From contig JAAVFI010000049.1 of the NCBI GenBank assembly GCA_014800815.1, positions 1 to 64,000 of the forward strand: a DNA stretch of 64,000 nucleotides, written 5' to 3'. Below the pieces are notes generated by a model that was not told where the DNA came from, made no database searches, and saw only the letters and a list, made by a program, of their open reading frames with translations. This document shows, piece by piece, positions 15,801-24,329 of the stretch (positions within the stretch are counted from its first letter, which is position 1; each line of letters starts with the position of its first letter). The position numbers were made by a program, and so were the translations under genes. This DNA comes from Bacteroidales bacterium. GTDB taxonomy: Bacteria > Bacteroidota > Bacteroidia > Bacteroidales > Muribaculaceae.

Positions 15801-16640
15801 TTCTTCGGTGAGGACAGTTTCGCGGTCGACGATTACTTCGTTGCGCTCAACGGTTGCCACTTCACCGGTATCGGCATCGGGGAATTCCTCGGTCCATGTC
15901 TTGAGGACACGGGCAGCGAGCTTGCGACCGATAGCTTTCTTGAGGTTGGTCTTGTTGACCTTCACCTCTTCGGCGAGACCGAAAATGTCGATAATCTCCT
16001 TATCACTCTCGAGACCGATAGCACGGAGGAGCGAGGTGACGGGGAGTTTCTTCTTACGGTCGATATAGGCATACATCACATTGTTGATGTCAGTAGCAAA
16101 CTCAATCCATGAGCCACGGAAGGGGATGATACGGGCAGAATAGAGTTTGGTACCGTTGGCGTGGGTGCTCTGTCCGAAGAACACACCGGGCGAACGGTGG
16201 AGCTGCGATACAACGACACGCTCGGCACCGTTGATTACGAAAGTACCCTTTTCGGTCATGTAAGGAATCTGACCGAGGTATACCGACTGGATGTCGGTAG
16301 CGAAGTCTTCGTGATCGGGGTCCGTGCAGGAGAGTTTCAGCTTTGCCTTAAGGGGCACGCTGTATGTGTAGCCGCGTTCCAGACACTCCTCGATGCTGTA
16401 CCGGGGAGGGTCGATGTAGTAGTCAAGGAACTCGAGGTTGAAGTTGTTGCGGGTGTCGGAGATAGGGAAATTCTCGGCAAACACCTTGTAAAGACCCTCT
16501 TTTGTACGACGTTCCGGCGGAGTGTCGAGCTGGAAGAAGTCGCGGAATGACTTCAGCTGCACTTCGAGGAAATCGGGGTAAGGAAGGGGATTCTTTACCG
16601 AGGCAAAATTAATGCGTGGTTTGTCTATCGAAGCTGACAT
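12828..16640 (-). CDS. rpoB: DNA-directed RNA polymerase subunit beta
   Basis: 1,270 residues starting at [20 protein letters not shown]. The frame is open 56 codons further upstream to 16808, but that extension crosses structured leader DNA and lacks family similarity, so the ATG at 16640 is preferred. The rifampicin-binding region is canonical: [34 protein letters not shown] and [14 protein letters not shown]. The C-terminal part contains [14 protein letters not shown] and [20 protein letters not shown]. At the classical rifampicin positions ([17 protein letters not shown]) no resistance-type substitution is obvious. It is separated from rplL by an unusually long structured gap and from rpoC by 61 bp. 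Confidence 0.99.
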   Translation of the reverse strand: MSASIDKPRINFASVKNPLPYPDFLEVQLKSFRDFFQLDTPPERRTKEGLYKVFAENFPISDTRNNFNLEFLDYYIDPPRYSIEECLERGYTYSVPLKAKLKLSCTDPDHEDFATDIQSVYLGQIPYMTEKGTFVINGAERVVVSQLHRSPGVFFGQSTHANGTKLYSARIIPFRGSWIEFATDINNVMYAYIDRKKKLPVTSLLRAIGLESDKEIIDIFGLAEEVKVNKTNLKKAIGRKLAARVLKTWTEEFPDADTGEVATVERNEVIVDRETVLTEEDVERILETGVSSILLHKEEAGATDYSIIFNTLQKDTTNSESEAIQYIYRQLRNAEPPDDASAREVIQNLFFSEKRYDLGDVGRYRINRKLGLTTSPDVRVLTKEDIIAIIRYLIELINTRAEVDDIDHLSNRRVRTVGEQLYNQFGVGLSRMSRTIRERMNVRDNEVFTATDLINAKTISSVINSFFGTNALSQFMDQTNPLAEITHKRRMSALGPGGLSRERAGFEVRDVHYTHYGRLCPIETPEGPNIGLISSLCVYAKINDLGFIETPYRKVADSKVNLNNDEVVYLTAEIEEGKMIAQGNAPLNPDGTFILNKVKARQDADFPVVPPSEIELMDVSPTQIASIAASLIPFLEHDDANRALMGSNMMRQAVPLMRSEAPIVGTGIEAQLARDSRTQITAEGEGVIEFVDATVIRIRYDRTEEDEFVAFESAVKEYKIPKWRKTNQSTTIDLRPICTKGQRVKAGDILTEGYATENGELALGRNLKVAFMPWKGYNYEDAIVLNERVVRDDILTSVHVDEYALEVRETKRGMEELTSDIPNVSEDATKDLDERGIIRVGAHVVPGDIMIGKITPKGESDPTPEEKLLRAIFGDKAGDVKDASLKASPSLKGVVIGTNLFSRAAKKKKSKSANALLPKLDEEYEEKLDNLLGVLVDKLLVLTDGLTSNGVVDFLGSEIVPKGSKFSAAVLRTIDYDTLSLSNWTTDEHKNDLIRRTIVNYLQKSKEINTELRRKKYDISIGDDLPSGIMQIAKVYIAKKRKISVGDKMAGRHGNKGIVSRIVRQEDMPFLADGTPVDICLNPLGVPSRMNLGQVFETVLGWAGRELGEKFATPIFDGASLDDLNAWTDKAGIPRYGKTYLYDGGTGERFDQPATVGVIYMLKLGHMVEDKMHARSIGPYSLITQQPLGGKAQFGGQRFGEMEVWALEAFGAAHILQEILTIKSDDVNGRSKAYEAIVKGDPMPTPGIPESLNVLLHELRGLGLSINLEN

Positions 16641-16984
16641 CGAAAAATATATTACCGTATTTGGTTTATTACTATACCGCTTATGTGTGTATGTGTCCTC
16701 GCTGAGGACTGTCGCCCAGTGCGTTTGCAACCAATAGTGTCGGCTGACATCTATCGCCCAGAGCGGGGAAGGCGACGAAAGAGTTTTCCCGTTTCTGCCT
16801 GCAGGCACGGCAGCCTGCCGGTCGGTTGAGAGGGAGCTTCATGAGGGCCTGAAAAAGGCATTGTGGAAGCTCCGGAGCAGATGTCGGGGAGCGGCGCGGC
16901 GGCCGAATGTCATAAATGACACAAAAGGTTAAGAATCACCCTTAACGGGGATTCTTAACCCAATTGTCTGATTATCAGACTGTA
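16641..16984 (-). other. Structured leader between rplL and rpoB (344 bp)
   Basis: Non-coding stretch within the rplKAJL-rpoBC operon. In minus-strand order it contains an 11-bp stem with a short T-run (16927-16960), a nested hairpin (16833-16873), a 6-bp GCAGGC/GCCTGC stem (16801-16818) and a GTCCTC-AGC-GAGGAC-type stem (16695-16709). No TAnnTTTG box was found on the minus strand here. The arrangement recalls the rplL-rpoB attenuator and RNase III processing site of Escherichia coli, but the sequence is unrelated as far as I can tell. Confidence 0.65.
16927..16960 (-). terminator. Putative attenuator between rplL and rpoB
   Basis: Read on the minus strand, GGTTAAGAATC and GATTCTTAACC pair perfectly (11 bp) around a 12-base loop, followed by TTTTG. 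The AT-rich stem and short T-run suggest a partial terminator, which would lower rpoBC expression relative to the ribosomal proteins upstream. It starts 24 bp after the rplL stop. Confidence 0.6.
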
Positions 16985-17359
16985 TTATTTGAGTTCTACC
17001 TCAGCACCAGCTTCTTCGAGCTGAGCCTTCATGCCTTCAGCGTCTGCCTTAGCGAGGCCTTCCTTGATAGTGCTGGGAGCGCCGTCTACGAGCTCTTTAG
17101 CTTCCTTGAGACCAAGGCCGGTGAGTTCCTTAACGAGCTTAACGACTTTGAGTTTCTCACCACCTGCTGCCTTGAGAACTACGTCGAAAGAAGTCTTTTC
17201 TTCAGCTGCAGCTGCACCAGCTGCGGGGCCTGCTGCTACTGCTACTGCTGCAGCGGCGGGTTCGATGCCGTATTCGTCCTTGAGGATCTGGGCGAGTTCG
17301 TTTACTTCCTTGACAGTGAGGTTTACGAGTTGTTCAGCAAAAGCTTTTAAATCTGCCAT
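16985..17359 (-). CDS. rplL: 50S ribosomal protein L7/L12
   Basis: 124 residues, typical length. It forms the flexible ribosomal stalk that recruits translation GTPases. The N-terminal dimerization helices ([20 protein letters not shown]) are followed by an alanine-rich hinge (about 34-52) and the globular C-terminal domain with [20 protein letters not shown] and the factor-binding [15 protein letters not shown]. It starts 35 bp after rplJ, whose product anchors L7/L12 dimers. A strong decrease in transcription after this gene is suggested by the hairpin at 16927-16960. Confidence 0.98.
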   Translation of the reverse strand: MADLKAFAEQLVNLTVKEVNELAQILKDEYGIEPAAAAVAVAAGPAAGAAAAEEKTSFDVVLKAAGGEKLKVVKLVKELTGLGLKEAKELVDGAPSTIKEGLAKADAEGMKAQLEEAGAEVELK

Positions 17360-17394
17360 TTTTGTATGATTTTTTTTGGTTTTTATTCGTTAGA

Positions 17395-17919
17395 TTAGTT
17401 TTCTTTCTTCGAGAGAGTCTCGAGGATGCCGTGGAGCTTGCCGCCACCAGAAGTAAGAGCGGAGATAACGTTCTTGGCGGGTGACTGGAGAAGAGCCACA
17501 ACGTCGCCGAGGAGTTCTGCCTTGCTCTTGATAGCTGCGAGAGCGTCGAGCTGGTCAGCACCGAGGTAAACAGTTTCCTCTACGTAAGCGCCCTTAAGTA
17601 CGGGGAGTGTATCGCCCTTCTTTACGAAGTCCTTGAGGAGCTTGGCGGGAGCGTTGCCCACGTTGGTGCACATAAGCGAAGTAGAGCCGTGGAGGGCGCT
17701 GTAGAGTTCGCTGTAGTCACCTTCGAGAGTTTCGAGAGCCTTGTGGAGAAGAGTGTTCTTTACCACCATGAGCTTGATGTCTGCTTTGAAGCAAGCGCGA
17801 CGGAGCTCAGAGGTCTTCTCTGCATCGAGTCCGGCAGTCTCTACGAGGTAGAAACCGTTGTAACCCTTAATGGTCTCGGCAATGTGGTTGATTATATTAC
17901 CTTTATCTTCCTTTTTCAT
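17395..17919 (-). CDS. rplJ: 50S ribosomal protein L10
   Basis: 174 residues, the base of the L10-L12 stalk. The typical N-terminal pattern MKKEDKGNIINHIAETIKGY and the rRNA-binding core GLDAEKTSELRRACFKADI, VKNTLLHKAL are present. The C-terminal helix that binds L12 ends in LHGILETLSKKEN. It lies 20 bp after rplA. That spacing leaves no room for the long L10 autoregulatory leader found in Escherichia coli and Bacillus, so any such control would have to act inside the upstream coding region. Confidence 0.98.
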   Translation of the reverse strand: MKKEDKGNIINHIAETIKGYNGFYLVETAGLDAEKTSELRRACFKADIKLMVVKNTLLHKALETLEGDYSELYSALHGSTSLMCTNVGNAPAKLLKDFVKKGDTLPVLKGAYVEETVYLGADQLDALAAIKSKAELLGDVVALLQSPAKNVISALTSGGGKLHGILETLSKKEN

Positions 17920-17939
17920 TGTGTTCGGTGTTATAGGGT

Positions 17940-18635
17940 TTAGGCCTCAATCGATTTGGGGTCGATTTTGACGCCCGGACTCATGGTGCTGGAAAGATAA
18001 ATGCTCTTGATATATGTGCCTTTAGCGGTAGCGGGCTTAAGTTTGATGAGGGTATTCACGAATTCACGTGCATTGTCGGTCATCTGCTCAGCGTTGAACG
18101 ATACCTTGCCGATTGACGAGTGAACGATACCGTTCTTGTCAACCTTGAAGTCGATCTTACCTTTCTTAACCTCTTCAACAGCCTTAGCCACGTCCATAGT
18201 CACGGTACCGCTCTTGGGGTTAGGCATAAGGCCACGGGGACCGAGAACACGGCCGAGAGCACCAATCTTACCCATGATAGCGGGCTGAGTGATGATCACG
18301 TCGACGTCTGTCCAGCCGCCTTTGATCTTTTCGATATATTCGTCGAGGCCTACGTAGTCGGCACCTGCAGCCTTAGCAGCAGCTTCAGCATCGGGGGTGC
18401 AGAGAACGAGAACGCGTACTGTTTTGCCAGTTCCGTGGGGAAGGGTTACGACGCCGCGTACCATCTGGTTGGCTTTGCGGGGGTCTACGCCGAGACGGAC
18501 ATCAATGTCGAGAGAAGCGTCGAACTTTGTAAAGGTCATATCCTTTACGAGTTGAGCTGCCTCTGCCAAGGTGTAAGTCTTCCCTGCTTCAAGCTTGGAT
18601 AAGGCAACCTTCTGATTTTTTGTAAGTTTACTCAT
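17940..18635 (-). CDS. rplA: 50S ribosomal protein L1
   Basis: 231 residues, full length. L1 binds 23S rRNA at the E-site stalk and in many bacteria represses its own operon. The conserved segments [40 protein letters not shown] and [20 protein letters not shown] are all present, as is the C-terminal [20 protein letters not shown]. It starts 14 bp downstream of rplK. Confidence 0.98.
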   Translation of the reverse strand: MSKLTKNQKVALSKLEAGKTYTLAEAAQLVKDMTFTKFDASLDIDVRLGVDPRKANQMVRGVVTLPHGTGKTVRVLVLCTPDAEAAAKAAGADYVGLDEYIEKIKGGWTDVDVIITQPAIMGKIGALGRVLGPRGLMPNPKSGTVTMDVAKAVEEVKKGKIDFKVDKNGIVHSSIGKVSFNAEQMTDNAREFVNTLIKLKPATAKGTYIKSIYLSSTMSPGVKIDPKSIEA

Positions 18636-18649
18636 ATCAAGTGAAGTGA

Positions 18650-19093
18650 TTAAAGGTTAGAGGGAAACTCGCCCTTGACGGTGATACCCATACTTCTGGC
18701 CGTACCGGCAACCATACGCATAGCGGATTCTATGGTAAAGCAGTTAAGGTCCGGCATTTTGTCGGCAGCAATAGCCTGTACCTGTTCCCAAGTGATTTCG
18801 CCAACCTTTGTACGGTTAGGTTCCTTGGAGCCGGACTTGATGTGTGCAACTTCCTTGAGCTGAACTGCTACAGGGGGAGTCTTAACTACGAAGTCGAAAG
18901 ATTTGTCGGTGTAGTAAGTGATTACTACAGGGAGAATCTTACCGGCTTTGTCCTGAGTACGGGCATTGAATTGCTTGCAAAATTCCATGATGTTGATACC
19001 CTTCGAACCGAGCGCGGGGCCTACAGGAGGCGAAGGATTGGCAGCACCACCTTTAATCTGCAATTTGATTTGTCCAGCAATTTCTTTAGCCAT
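18650..19093 (-). CDS. rplK: 50S ribosomal protein L11
   Basis: 147 residues, typical length. L11 forms the GTPase-associated centre with 23S rRNA. The N-terminal domain has the proline-rich [20 protein letters not shown], and the C-terminal rRNA-binding domain contains [16 protein letters not shown] and the family ending RSMGITVKG. It lies 79 bp after nusG, followed by rplA at 14 bp. Confidence 0.98.
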   Translation of the reverse strand: MAKEIAGQIKLQIKGGAANPSPPVGPALGSKGINIMEFCKQFNARTQDKAGKILPVVITYYTDKSFDFVVKTPPVAVQLKEVAHIKSGSKEPNRTKVGEITWEQVQAIAADKMPDLNCFTIESAMRMVAGTARSMGITVKGEFPSNL

Positions 19094-19172
19094 TGGTTTA
19101 ATACTTAAATAATTAATATATTGCGTTATTTACTCTCACTTTCCGGCACGTAACATTACCGGCCTGCGAGTG

Positions 19173-19736
19173 TCATTCACGCTCTACTTCCGAATTGTCC
19201 AGTTGCAGAGGTGTCTTTCGATCGAAGATTTTAATCATCACCGTGAGTTTGCGTTTCTCACGGTTGACTTCTTCGATGATACCGCTGAAGTCTTTGAACG
19301 GGCCTGCTGTTACCTTTACGCGTTCGCCTACGATGTAGTCGTTCACGCCATCGGTTTCAGCCTCAGCTATTTCATCGGCAGCACCGAGCATCCGCATTAC
19401 CTCAGCTTCACGAAGACGCTCGGGCTTAGAGTTTTTCTCGCGGCCACGGAGGAAGTCGATAACGTTGGTAGTGTTTGTAAGCTCGTGAATTACTTCACCG
19501 GTGAGGATAGCCTCGATGAAAACATAACCTGAATAGAGATTTTTCTCTTTAATCACCTTTTTACCGTTCCGAAGAGTCATCACCTTCTCGGTGGGTATCA
19601 ATACCTGAAATACATAGTTGCCAAGGTCAGTGCGTTTCATCGAGCCTTCGATGATTTCCTTGACCTGGGCTTCTTTTCCGGAGATGGCACGAAGAACGTA
19701 CCAGCCTTTAACATTTTCCGCCATTGACTGTGCCAC
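19173..19736 (-). CDS. nusG: Transcription termination/antitermination protein NusG
   Basis: 187 residues. NusG binds the RNA polymerase clamp and links transcription with Rho or the ribosome. The NGN domain spans about residues 11-120 (KGWYVLRAISGKEAQVKEII, NLYSGYVFIEAILTGE) and the KOW domain about 135-187 (GERVKVTAGPFKDFSGIIEE). In this phylum some NusG paralogues regulate capsule operons, but the position between secE and rplK marks this as the housekeeping copy. It begins 22 bp after secE. Confidence 0.97.
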   Translation of the reverse strand: MAQSMAENVKGWYVLRAISGKEAQVKEIIEGSMKRTDLGNYVFQVLIPTEKVMTLRNGKKVIKEKNLYSGYVFIEAILTGEVIHELTNTTNVIDFLRGREKNSKPERLREAEVMRMLGAADEIAEAETDGVNDYIVGERVKVTAGPFKDFSGIIEEVNREKRKLTVMIKIFDRKTPLQLDNSEVERE

Positions 19737-19758
19737 TTAGAGGGGTTACGAACTACTT

Positions 19759-19950
19759 TCAGAGACTATAGATGAAGTGCATCAGGTGATCGACTATCTG
19801 ATCCATGAGGAAGATTATCAGGGCGATAATCACGGAAGCAATCATCACGATGATAGCCGACTTAACCAGTTGTTTTCTGGAAGGCCAAGAAGTCTTATAA
19901 CGTAATTCGTCGTAAGACTCCTGTATATTCGTAAGTAGTTTGAGTTTCAT
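19759..19950 (-). CDS. secE: Preprotein translocase subunit SecE
   Basis: 63 residues with one membrane-spanning helix (about 31-52, SAIIVMIASVIIALIIFLMD), the minimal SecE form found in many bacteria. The amphipathic helix before it contains the typical SYDELRYKTSWPSRKQL segment. SecE stabilizes SecY in the protein-conducting channel. It lies between tRNA-Trp (16 bp upstream) and nusG (22 bp downstream), a conserved arrangement. Confidence 0.95.
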   Translation of the reverse strand: MKLKLLTNIQESYDELRYKTSWPSRKQLVKSAIIVMIASVIIALIIFLMDQIVDHLMHFIYSL

Positions 19951-19966
19951 TCTTGTTTCTTTTTTG

Positions 19967-20039
19967 CACGGGTTGAGAGACTCGAACTCCCGACACCTGG
20001 TTTTGGAGACCAGTGCTCTACCAACTGAGCTAAACCCGT
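19967..20039 (-). tRNA. tRNA-Trp (anticodon CCA)
   Basis: A complete 73-base cloverleaf on the minus strand: acceptor ACGGGTT/AACCCGT, D-arm GCTC/GAGC, anticodon stem CTGGT/ACCAG around CTCCAAA, T-arm GGGAG/CTCTC (one wobble pair), discriminator G. CCA is not encoded. It sits between tuf and secE. Confidence 0.97.
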
Positions 20040-20046
20040 GTATGTA

Positions 20047-20088
20047 AAAGATGCCGGTTCGAACGGCCGGGAGCCTCCCGGCATCTTT
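20047..20088 (-). terminator. Terminator-like hairpin after tuf
   Basis: An 11-bp stem AAAGATGCCGG / CCGGCATCTTT followed on the minus strand by one further T and then A. A second, mutually exclusive 7-bp stem, CCGGGAG / CTCCCGG (20067-20081), lies inside and shares bases with the outer stem. It separates tuf from tRNA-Trp-secE-nusG, so readthrough or an internal promoter must feed the genes below. Confidence 0.75.
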
Positions 20089-20119
20089 ATATTTTATCTA
20101 TCCACGAAGGGAAGAAATA

Positions 20120-21304
20120 TTAGTCGAGGATTTCGGTGATCTGACCCGAACCTACTGTGCGGCCACCTTCACGGATAGCGAAGCGGAGACCCTGGTCGCA
20201 AGCTACGGGGTTGATGAGCTCAACTGTGATTTCTACGTGGTCACCAGGCATTACCATTTCAACACCTTCGGGAAGAGTGATTTCACCGGTTACGTCGAGT
20301 GTACGGATGTAGAACTGGGGACGGTAGTGGTTGTGGAACGGAGTGTGACGGCCACCTTCTTCCTTCTTGAGGATATAAACAGAAGCTTTGAACTTGCTGT
20401 GGGGCTTAACAACACCGGGGTGGCAGATTACCATACCACGCTTGATATCTTTCTTGTCGATACCGCGGAGGAGGAGACCTACGTTGTCACCAGCTTCGCC
20501 CTGATCAAGGAGCTTGCGGAACATTTCCACACCTGTTACGGTAGACTTCATAGAAGCGCCGAGACCCATGATCTGTACTTCGTCGCCAACCTTAACGATA
20601 CCGGTTTCAATACGGCCGGTAGCAACGGTACCGCGACCGGTGATTGAGAACACGTCTTCAACAGGCATAAGGAAGGGTTTATCAACGTCGCGGGGAGGCA
20701 GGGGAATCCAGTTGTCAACTGCTTCCATGAGTTCCATAACTTTAGCTTCCCATTCGGGTTCGCCGTTGAGGGCGCCGAGAGCAGAGCCGCGGATGATAGG
20801 AGTATTGTCACCGTCGTATTCGTAAGCTGAGAGGAGTTCGCGCATTTCCATTTCAACGAGGTCGAGAATTTCGGCGTCGTCTACCATGTCGCACTTGTTG
20901 AGGAACACAACGATACGGGGCACGTTCACCTGACGAGCGAGAAGGATGTGCTCGCGGGTCTGGGGCATAGGACCGTCAGTACCTGCAACTACGATGATAG
21001 CACCGTCCATCTGAGCAGCACCGGTAACCATGTTCTTAACGTAGTCGGCGTGGCCCGGGCAGTCAACGTGAGCGTAGTGACGATTTGCGGTTTCGTATTC
21101 TACGTGTGCGGTGTTGATAGTAATACCACGTTCCTTTTCTTCGGGAGCGTTGTCAATCTGGTCGAACGACTTCACCTCAGAAAGACCTGCCTTAGCAAGT
21201 ACAGTGGTGATAGCGGCGGTAAGGGTAGTTTTGCCGTGGTCAACGTGGCCGATAGTACCAATATTGACGTGGGGCTTGGTTCTTTCGAATTTCTCTTTAG
21301 CCAT
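20120..21304 (-). CDS. tuf: Elongation factor Tu
   Basis: 394 residues, full length. EF-Tu delivers aminoacyl-tRNA to the ribosome. GTPase motifs are intact: G1 GHVDHGKTT (about 18-26), G3 DCPGH, G4 NKCD and G5 SAL. Effector region [13 protein letters not shown] and the C-terminal domains ([30 protein letters not shown]) are canonical. It follows four tRNA genes, the thrU-tyrU-glyT-thrT-tufB arrangement also known from Escherichia coli, and is followed by a terminator-like hairpin. Confidence 0.99.
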   Translation of the reverse strand: MAKEKFERTKPHVNIGTIGHVDHGKTTLTAAITTVLAKAGLSEVKSFDQIDNAPEEKERGITINTAHVEYETANRHYAHVDCPGHADYVKNMVTGAAQMDGAIIVVAGTDGPMPQTREHILLARQVNVPRIVVFLNKCDMVDDAEILDLVEMEMRELLSAYEYDGDNTPIIRGSALGALNGEPEWEAKVMELMEAVDNWIPLPPRDVDKPFLMPVEDVFSITGRGTVATGRIETGIVKVGDEVQIMGLGASMKSTVTGVEMFRKLLDQGEAGDNVGLLLRGIDKKDIKRGMVICHPGVVKPHSKFKASVYILKKEEGGRHTPFHNHYRPQFYIRTLDVTGEITLPEGVEMVMPGDHVEITVELINPVACDQGLRFAIREGGRTVGSGQITEILD

Positions 21305-21387
21305 AACTGTGCTGTATAATGATAATTTATTAATTTTCTAACAATCAGCCACGATAATGCAGAAGCACTACCGGGGCTTTGACTTCG

Positions 21388-21459
<72 letters not shown>

Positions 21460-21470
21460 AAAACAAAATG

Positions 21471-21543
21471 AGCGGAAGACGAGGCTCAAACTCGCGACCC
21501 TCAGCTTGGAAGGCTGATGCTCTATCAACTGAGCTACTTCCGC
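21471..21543 (-). tRNA. tRNA-Gly (anticodon TCC)
   Basis: A 73-base cloverleaf with acceptor GCGGAAG/CTTCCGC, anticodon stem TCAGC/GCTGA around CTTCCAA, T-arm GCGAG/CTCGT (one G-U pair). CCA is not encoded. It is the third gene of the tRNA cluster. Confidence 0.96.
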
Positions 21544-21560
21544 ATTAGAGAAAATTGTTG

Positions 21561-21643
21561 TGGGCGAAGATGGATTCGAACCACCGAAGGTAAAAACCAG
21601 CAGATTTACAGTCTGCCCCATTTGGCCACTCTGGTATTCGCCC
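21561..21643 (-). tRNA. tRNA-Tyr (anticodon GTA)
   Basis: An 83-base class II tRNA with long variable arm: acceptor GGGCGAA/TTCGCCC, anticodon stem GCAGA/TCTGC around CTGTAAA, T-loop TTCGAAT, discriminator A. The long variable arm is the bacterial tyrosine tRNA hallmark. Confidence 0.96.
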
Positions 21644-21699
21644 GATTAGGAAAGTATCCTTTCCAAGCCACTTCTGCTTATTGGCAGAGGGAAGTGAAG

Positions 21700-21773
21700 A
21701 GCCTCTTGTCGGATTCGAACCAACGACCCCGAGATTACAAATCACGTGCTCTGGCCAACTGAGCTAAAGAGGC
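21700..21773 (-). tRNA. tRNA-Thr (anticodon TGT)
   Basis: First gene of the tRNA-tuf operon. Acceptor GCCTCTT/AAGAGGC is perfect, T-loop TTCGAAT, anticodon loop TTTGTAA. The anticodon stem CGTGA/TCTCG has a U-U mismatch at 29-41. The discriminator is U. Confidence 0.94.
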
Positions 21774-21834
21774 GGGTTTCAATTTTCTCTGCAGCGGGGA
21801 GATTTGCCGTAGCGTCTTTTCCCGTTTGCGGTTG

Positions 21835-21864
21835 CAAAGTTAAGCACTATTTTTCATTCTGCAA
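21835..21864 (-). promoter_or_regulatory. Promoter of the tRNA-tuf-secE operon
   Basis: On the minus strand TTG (21862-21864), 19-bp spacer and TAACTTTG (21835-21842) match the Bacteroidetes promoter consensus. It lies about 62 bp upstream of tRNA-Thr(UGU). The rest of the 21774-22074 gap holds only AT-rich DNA and the promoter of the rightward gene. Confidence 0.75.
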
Positions 21865-22011
21865 ATTTTTTCTCCGTTTTTTTTCGAGGAATTTATTGCA
21901 ATTATAGCTATACTGCTATCATTCACCTATTTAGCTATATGCAAAAAATTGTGAAAAGTTATATTACCCATAAAATCGCGCGAAAATAAGGCTTTTTCGG
22001 ATTTTTTGGAC

Positions 22012-22019
22012 TATCTTTG
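22012..22019 (+). promoter_or_regulatory. -7 promoter box of the beta-barrel protein gene
   Basis: TATCTTTG matches TAnnTTTG and lies 55 bp upstream of the ATG at 22075. The upstream -33 element is a T-rich run without a clear TTG. Confidence 0.5.
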
Positions 22020-22074
22020 TCACGGATTAGGCCCGACGGCCCTTTCCTCTACTAACAAGACTTACTTATATAAT

Positions 22075-22713
22075 ATGAAACGAATCGCCGCTCCCCTCCT
22101 TATATTCATCGCGCTTCTCATTCCGGCTGTCGCATCGGCTCAGTTCCGCTATGCTCCCGTGGCGGGTGTAACTATCAGCGATCTTAAATTCAAGCAGTCG
22201 CTCTTCAATGTAGACCAGATAGTAGGCTTCCAGGCCGGTATCATGGGCGAAATGATGTTTCCGGGCATCGGCTTCGGCATCCACATAGGTCTTCTCTACA
22301 ATCAAATGGGAGCGAAAGCTGATATAGGCAGCCGCGAAATATGGCGCGCCGACGGCTTCGGCAATGAGAATATATATGTACATACTCTCGATATCCCCGT
22401 GCATCTCCGCTTTAAATGGACCCGCATGATGGGCTTCGAGGACTATCTCGCACCTTTTGTTTATGGCGGTCCCGACTTCTCGATTCAGGTAGGACACAAT
22501 TCTATAAAGGGCAACGAGGGCGCACCCAACCCCTTCCGCTACTCTGGCGGCGACATTGGCCTTACGGCAGGTGGTGGTGCCGAGATATTCAAGCGCTGGC
22601 AGGTGTCGCTGCAGTACACCTGGGGTATGTCGAACGTACTCAAGACCCGCAAACTCGACAATCTTACCGCACGCAACCGCGAATGGGCCGTGCGCGTAGC
22701 CTACATGTTCTGA
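22075..22713 (+). CDS. PorT-family outer membrane beta-barrel protein (OMP_b-brl_2-like)
   Basis: 212 residues with a signal peptide (cleavage near AVASAQ) and a predicted small beta-barrel of alternating hydrophobic strands ending in the aromatic C-terminus WAVRVAYMF, an outer membrane insertion signal. The pattern GFQAGIMGEMMFPGIGFGIH and YLAPFVYGGPDFSIQVG is typical of the PorT-like family in Bacteroidetes. True PorT is a T9SS component, but the family is broad and no neighbour supports that role, so no specific function is assigned. The start at 22075 (MKRIAAPLL) is chosen because it begins the signal peptide; the frame is open from 22006. Its last 13 bases overlap the end of the convergent gene at 22701. 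Confidence 0.8.
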   Translation: MKRIAAPLLIFIALLIPAVASAQFRYAPVAGVTISDLKFKQSLFNVDQIVGFQAGIMGEMMFPGIGFGIHIGLLYNQMGAKADIGSREIWRADGFGNENIYVHTLDIPVHLRFKWTRMMGFEDYLAPFVYGGPDFSIQVGHNSIKGNEGAPNPFRYSGGDIGLTAGGGAEIFKRWQVSLQYTWGMSNVLKTRKLDNLTARNREWAVRVAYMF

Positions 22714-23216
22714 GAGTTTGTATGACTCGCTCCGGCGTATTTCATCATTTCCGCAAAGGCGGGAATGTCGGGCAGGAACACGTAGCCGGCGCCGGTAAAA
22801 CGGCAACAAAAATGATTAAGACCATTGCTCACTACTAAAAAGGGTGCGTTGAGCACACTGTTATATCGGGCAATCTGGTCGAAGACCCGCTGTGTAATGG
22901 CAATATGAGGGGCTTTGTACTCTACGATGCACAGCGGACGCAGGGCCGAGGTGTAGACCACCGTATCGCAGCGGCGCGATGTGCGGTTGAGTTTCAGCTC
23001 CACTTCATTGGCCATTAAGGCTTCGGGAAAGGCACGCCCGTCAAGCATAAAATTCACAAAACATTGACGTACATATTCCTCGGGAGTGAGCGCTACCCAG
23101 CGGCGCCTGAGGCGGTCGTACACCTCTACTCCGCCTCGGCGGGAGTCGTCGTCGGGGCGCAGCTGAAGATTGCAGGGCGGAAGATTGAGCTGAGGAAGAT
23201 TAATTTTTTGTTCCAT
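22701..23216 (-). CDS. HSDR_N-type (type I restriction R-subunit N-terminal-like) protein
   Basis: 171 residues resembling the stand-alone HSDR_N_2 proteins common in Bacteroidetes next to holA. The PD-(D/E)xK nuclease core is visible: D84 (RCDTVVY) and E99-x-K101 (CIVEYKAPH), with a following helix containing QRVFDQIARYNSVL. The N-terminal half has the repeated family pattern VYDRLRRRWVALTPEEYVRQ. No helicase motor or methylase/specificity genes are nearby, so this is not a restriction system as it stands; nuclease activity is possible but unproven. It is divergent from holA with only 58 bp between start codons. Confidence 0.8.
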   Translation of the reverse strand: MEQKINLPQLNLPPCNLQLRPDDDSRRGGVEVYDRLRRRWVALTPEEYVRQCFVNFMLDGRAFPEALMANEVELKLNRTSRRCDTVVYTSALRPLCIVEYKAPHIAITQRVFDQIARYNSVLNAPFLVVSNGLNHFCCRFTGAGYVFLPDIPAFAEMMKYAGASHTNSQNM

Positions 23217-23274
23217 GATGCGGGCTGTTAGCGAAAAAGTGCGTAAATTTACGAAATAAAACGCAACTCCGCCA

Positions 23275-24312
23275 ATGGCACTCCCCGCACCTACCTACGA
23301 AGGCATAAAAAAATCAATAAAAGAGCGCAATTTTGCGCCCGTCTACCTGCTGCACGGCGAGGAAGGATACTTCGCCGACAGCCTCGCACGCGAATTTGAA
23401 AATGTATTGCCCGAAGACGAAAAGCCCTTCAACCAATACGTGCTCTACGCTCCCGAGGTGGAGCCGGCGCAGGTAATCGACATCTGCCGCCGCATACCTA
23501 TGATGAGCGAGCGTCAGGTGGTGATTCTCAAGGAGGCTCAGGCGATACGCGCCGACAAGCTCGCGAAGCTCGCGCCCTACATCGCCAATCCGGTGCCCAC
23601 TACCCTGCTCGTGATTTGCTGCCGCGGCGCCGAGGCCAAGGGCAAGGAGCTGCATGCCGCAATCAAGAAAGGCGGAGGTGTGGAGCTGTTTTCCAAGAAG
23701 ATTGCGGACTACAATATCCCGGCTTTCATAGGTACGTACGTAAAGTCGAAAGGCTTGTCGGCCGACCAGAAAGCACTCGAGATGATACGCGATTTCGTAG
23801 GTACCGATCTGTCGAAAATTTATAATGAAATCGACAAGCTGACTACAATCCTGCCGCCCAATGGTGCCATAACACCCGAAGCTATCGAGCGAAACATAGG
23901 CATGAGCAAGGACTACAACACGTTCGAGCTGGTCAACGCTCTGCTCGAACGTGACGCCCGCAAGGCTTTTGCCTGCATTGCCTATTTTCAGAGCAATCCC
24001 AAGGCGGTGCCTCTGCAGGTAGCTGTAGCAACGATTTTCGGCAGTTTCGCCGACCTTCTCGTGGCCTATTATGCTCCCGACCGCTCTGATGCGGCGATAT
24101 CGCAGGCTTTGAATCTGCGGAATTCATACTTCCTGAAGCGCATCCGTGGCGGTATGGCCAACTACAATCCGTTCCAGATTATCGAGATACTGGGTGCCAT
24201 ACGCCGCTTCGACACCCAAAGTAAAGGAATAGGCTCGCGGCAAAACGAACATCGTCTTTTCCACGAGCTTATCTTCCACATACTTTCGGCGCCCGGAAAT
24301 ATCGGGGGCTGA
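23275..24312 (+). CDS. holA: DNA polymerase III subunit delta
   Basis: 345 residues, typical length. Delta is the clamp-loader subunit that opens the beta sliding clamp. The N-terminal segment FAPVYLLHGEEGYFADSLAR carries the degenerate Walker A region expected of delta, and DFVGTDLSKIYNEIDKLTTI is the usual second-domain signature. The C-terminal collar (FQIIEILGAIRRFDTQSKGI) is conserved. It is transcribed alone, divergently from the HSDR_N gene and convergent with the PCMD gene. Confidence 0.95.
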   Translation: MALPAPTYEGIKKSIKERNFAPVYLLHGEEGYFADSLAREFENVLPEDEKPFNQYVLYAPEVEPAQVIDICRRIPMMSERQVVILKEAQAIRADKLAKLAPYIANPVPTTLLVICCRGAEAKGKELHAAIKKGGGVELFSKKIADYNIPAFIGTYVKSKGLSADQKALEMIRDFVGTDLSKIYNEIDKLTTILPPNGAITPEAIERNIGMSKDYNTFELVNALLERDARKAFACIAYFQSNPKAVPLQVAVATIFGSFADLLVAYYAPDRSDAAISQALNLRNSYFLKRIRGGMANYNPFQIIEILGAIRRFDTQSKGIGSRQNEHRLFHELIFHILSAPGNIGG

Positions 24313-24329
24313 GTTATCAAGGCTGAGTT

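Noticed and set aside
16641-16808. 56-codon N-terminal extension of rpoB
   Set aside because: It crosses hairpin-rich leader DNA and has no family similarity; the ATG at 16640 gives the normal RpoB N-terminus.
21305-21387. Separate promoter for tuf
   Set aside because: No TAnnTTTG box with a -33 element was found on the minus strand between tRNA-Thr(GGU) and tuf.
22075-22713. Calling the beta-barrel gene the T9SS component PorT
   Set aside because: The PorT-like family is broad, and no T9SS-specific motif or neighbour supports this role.
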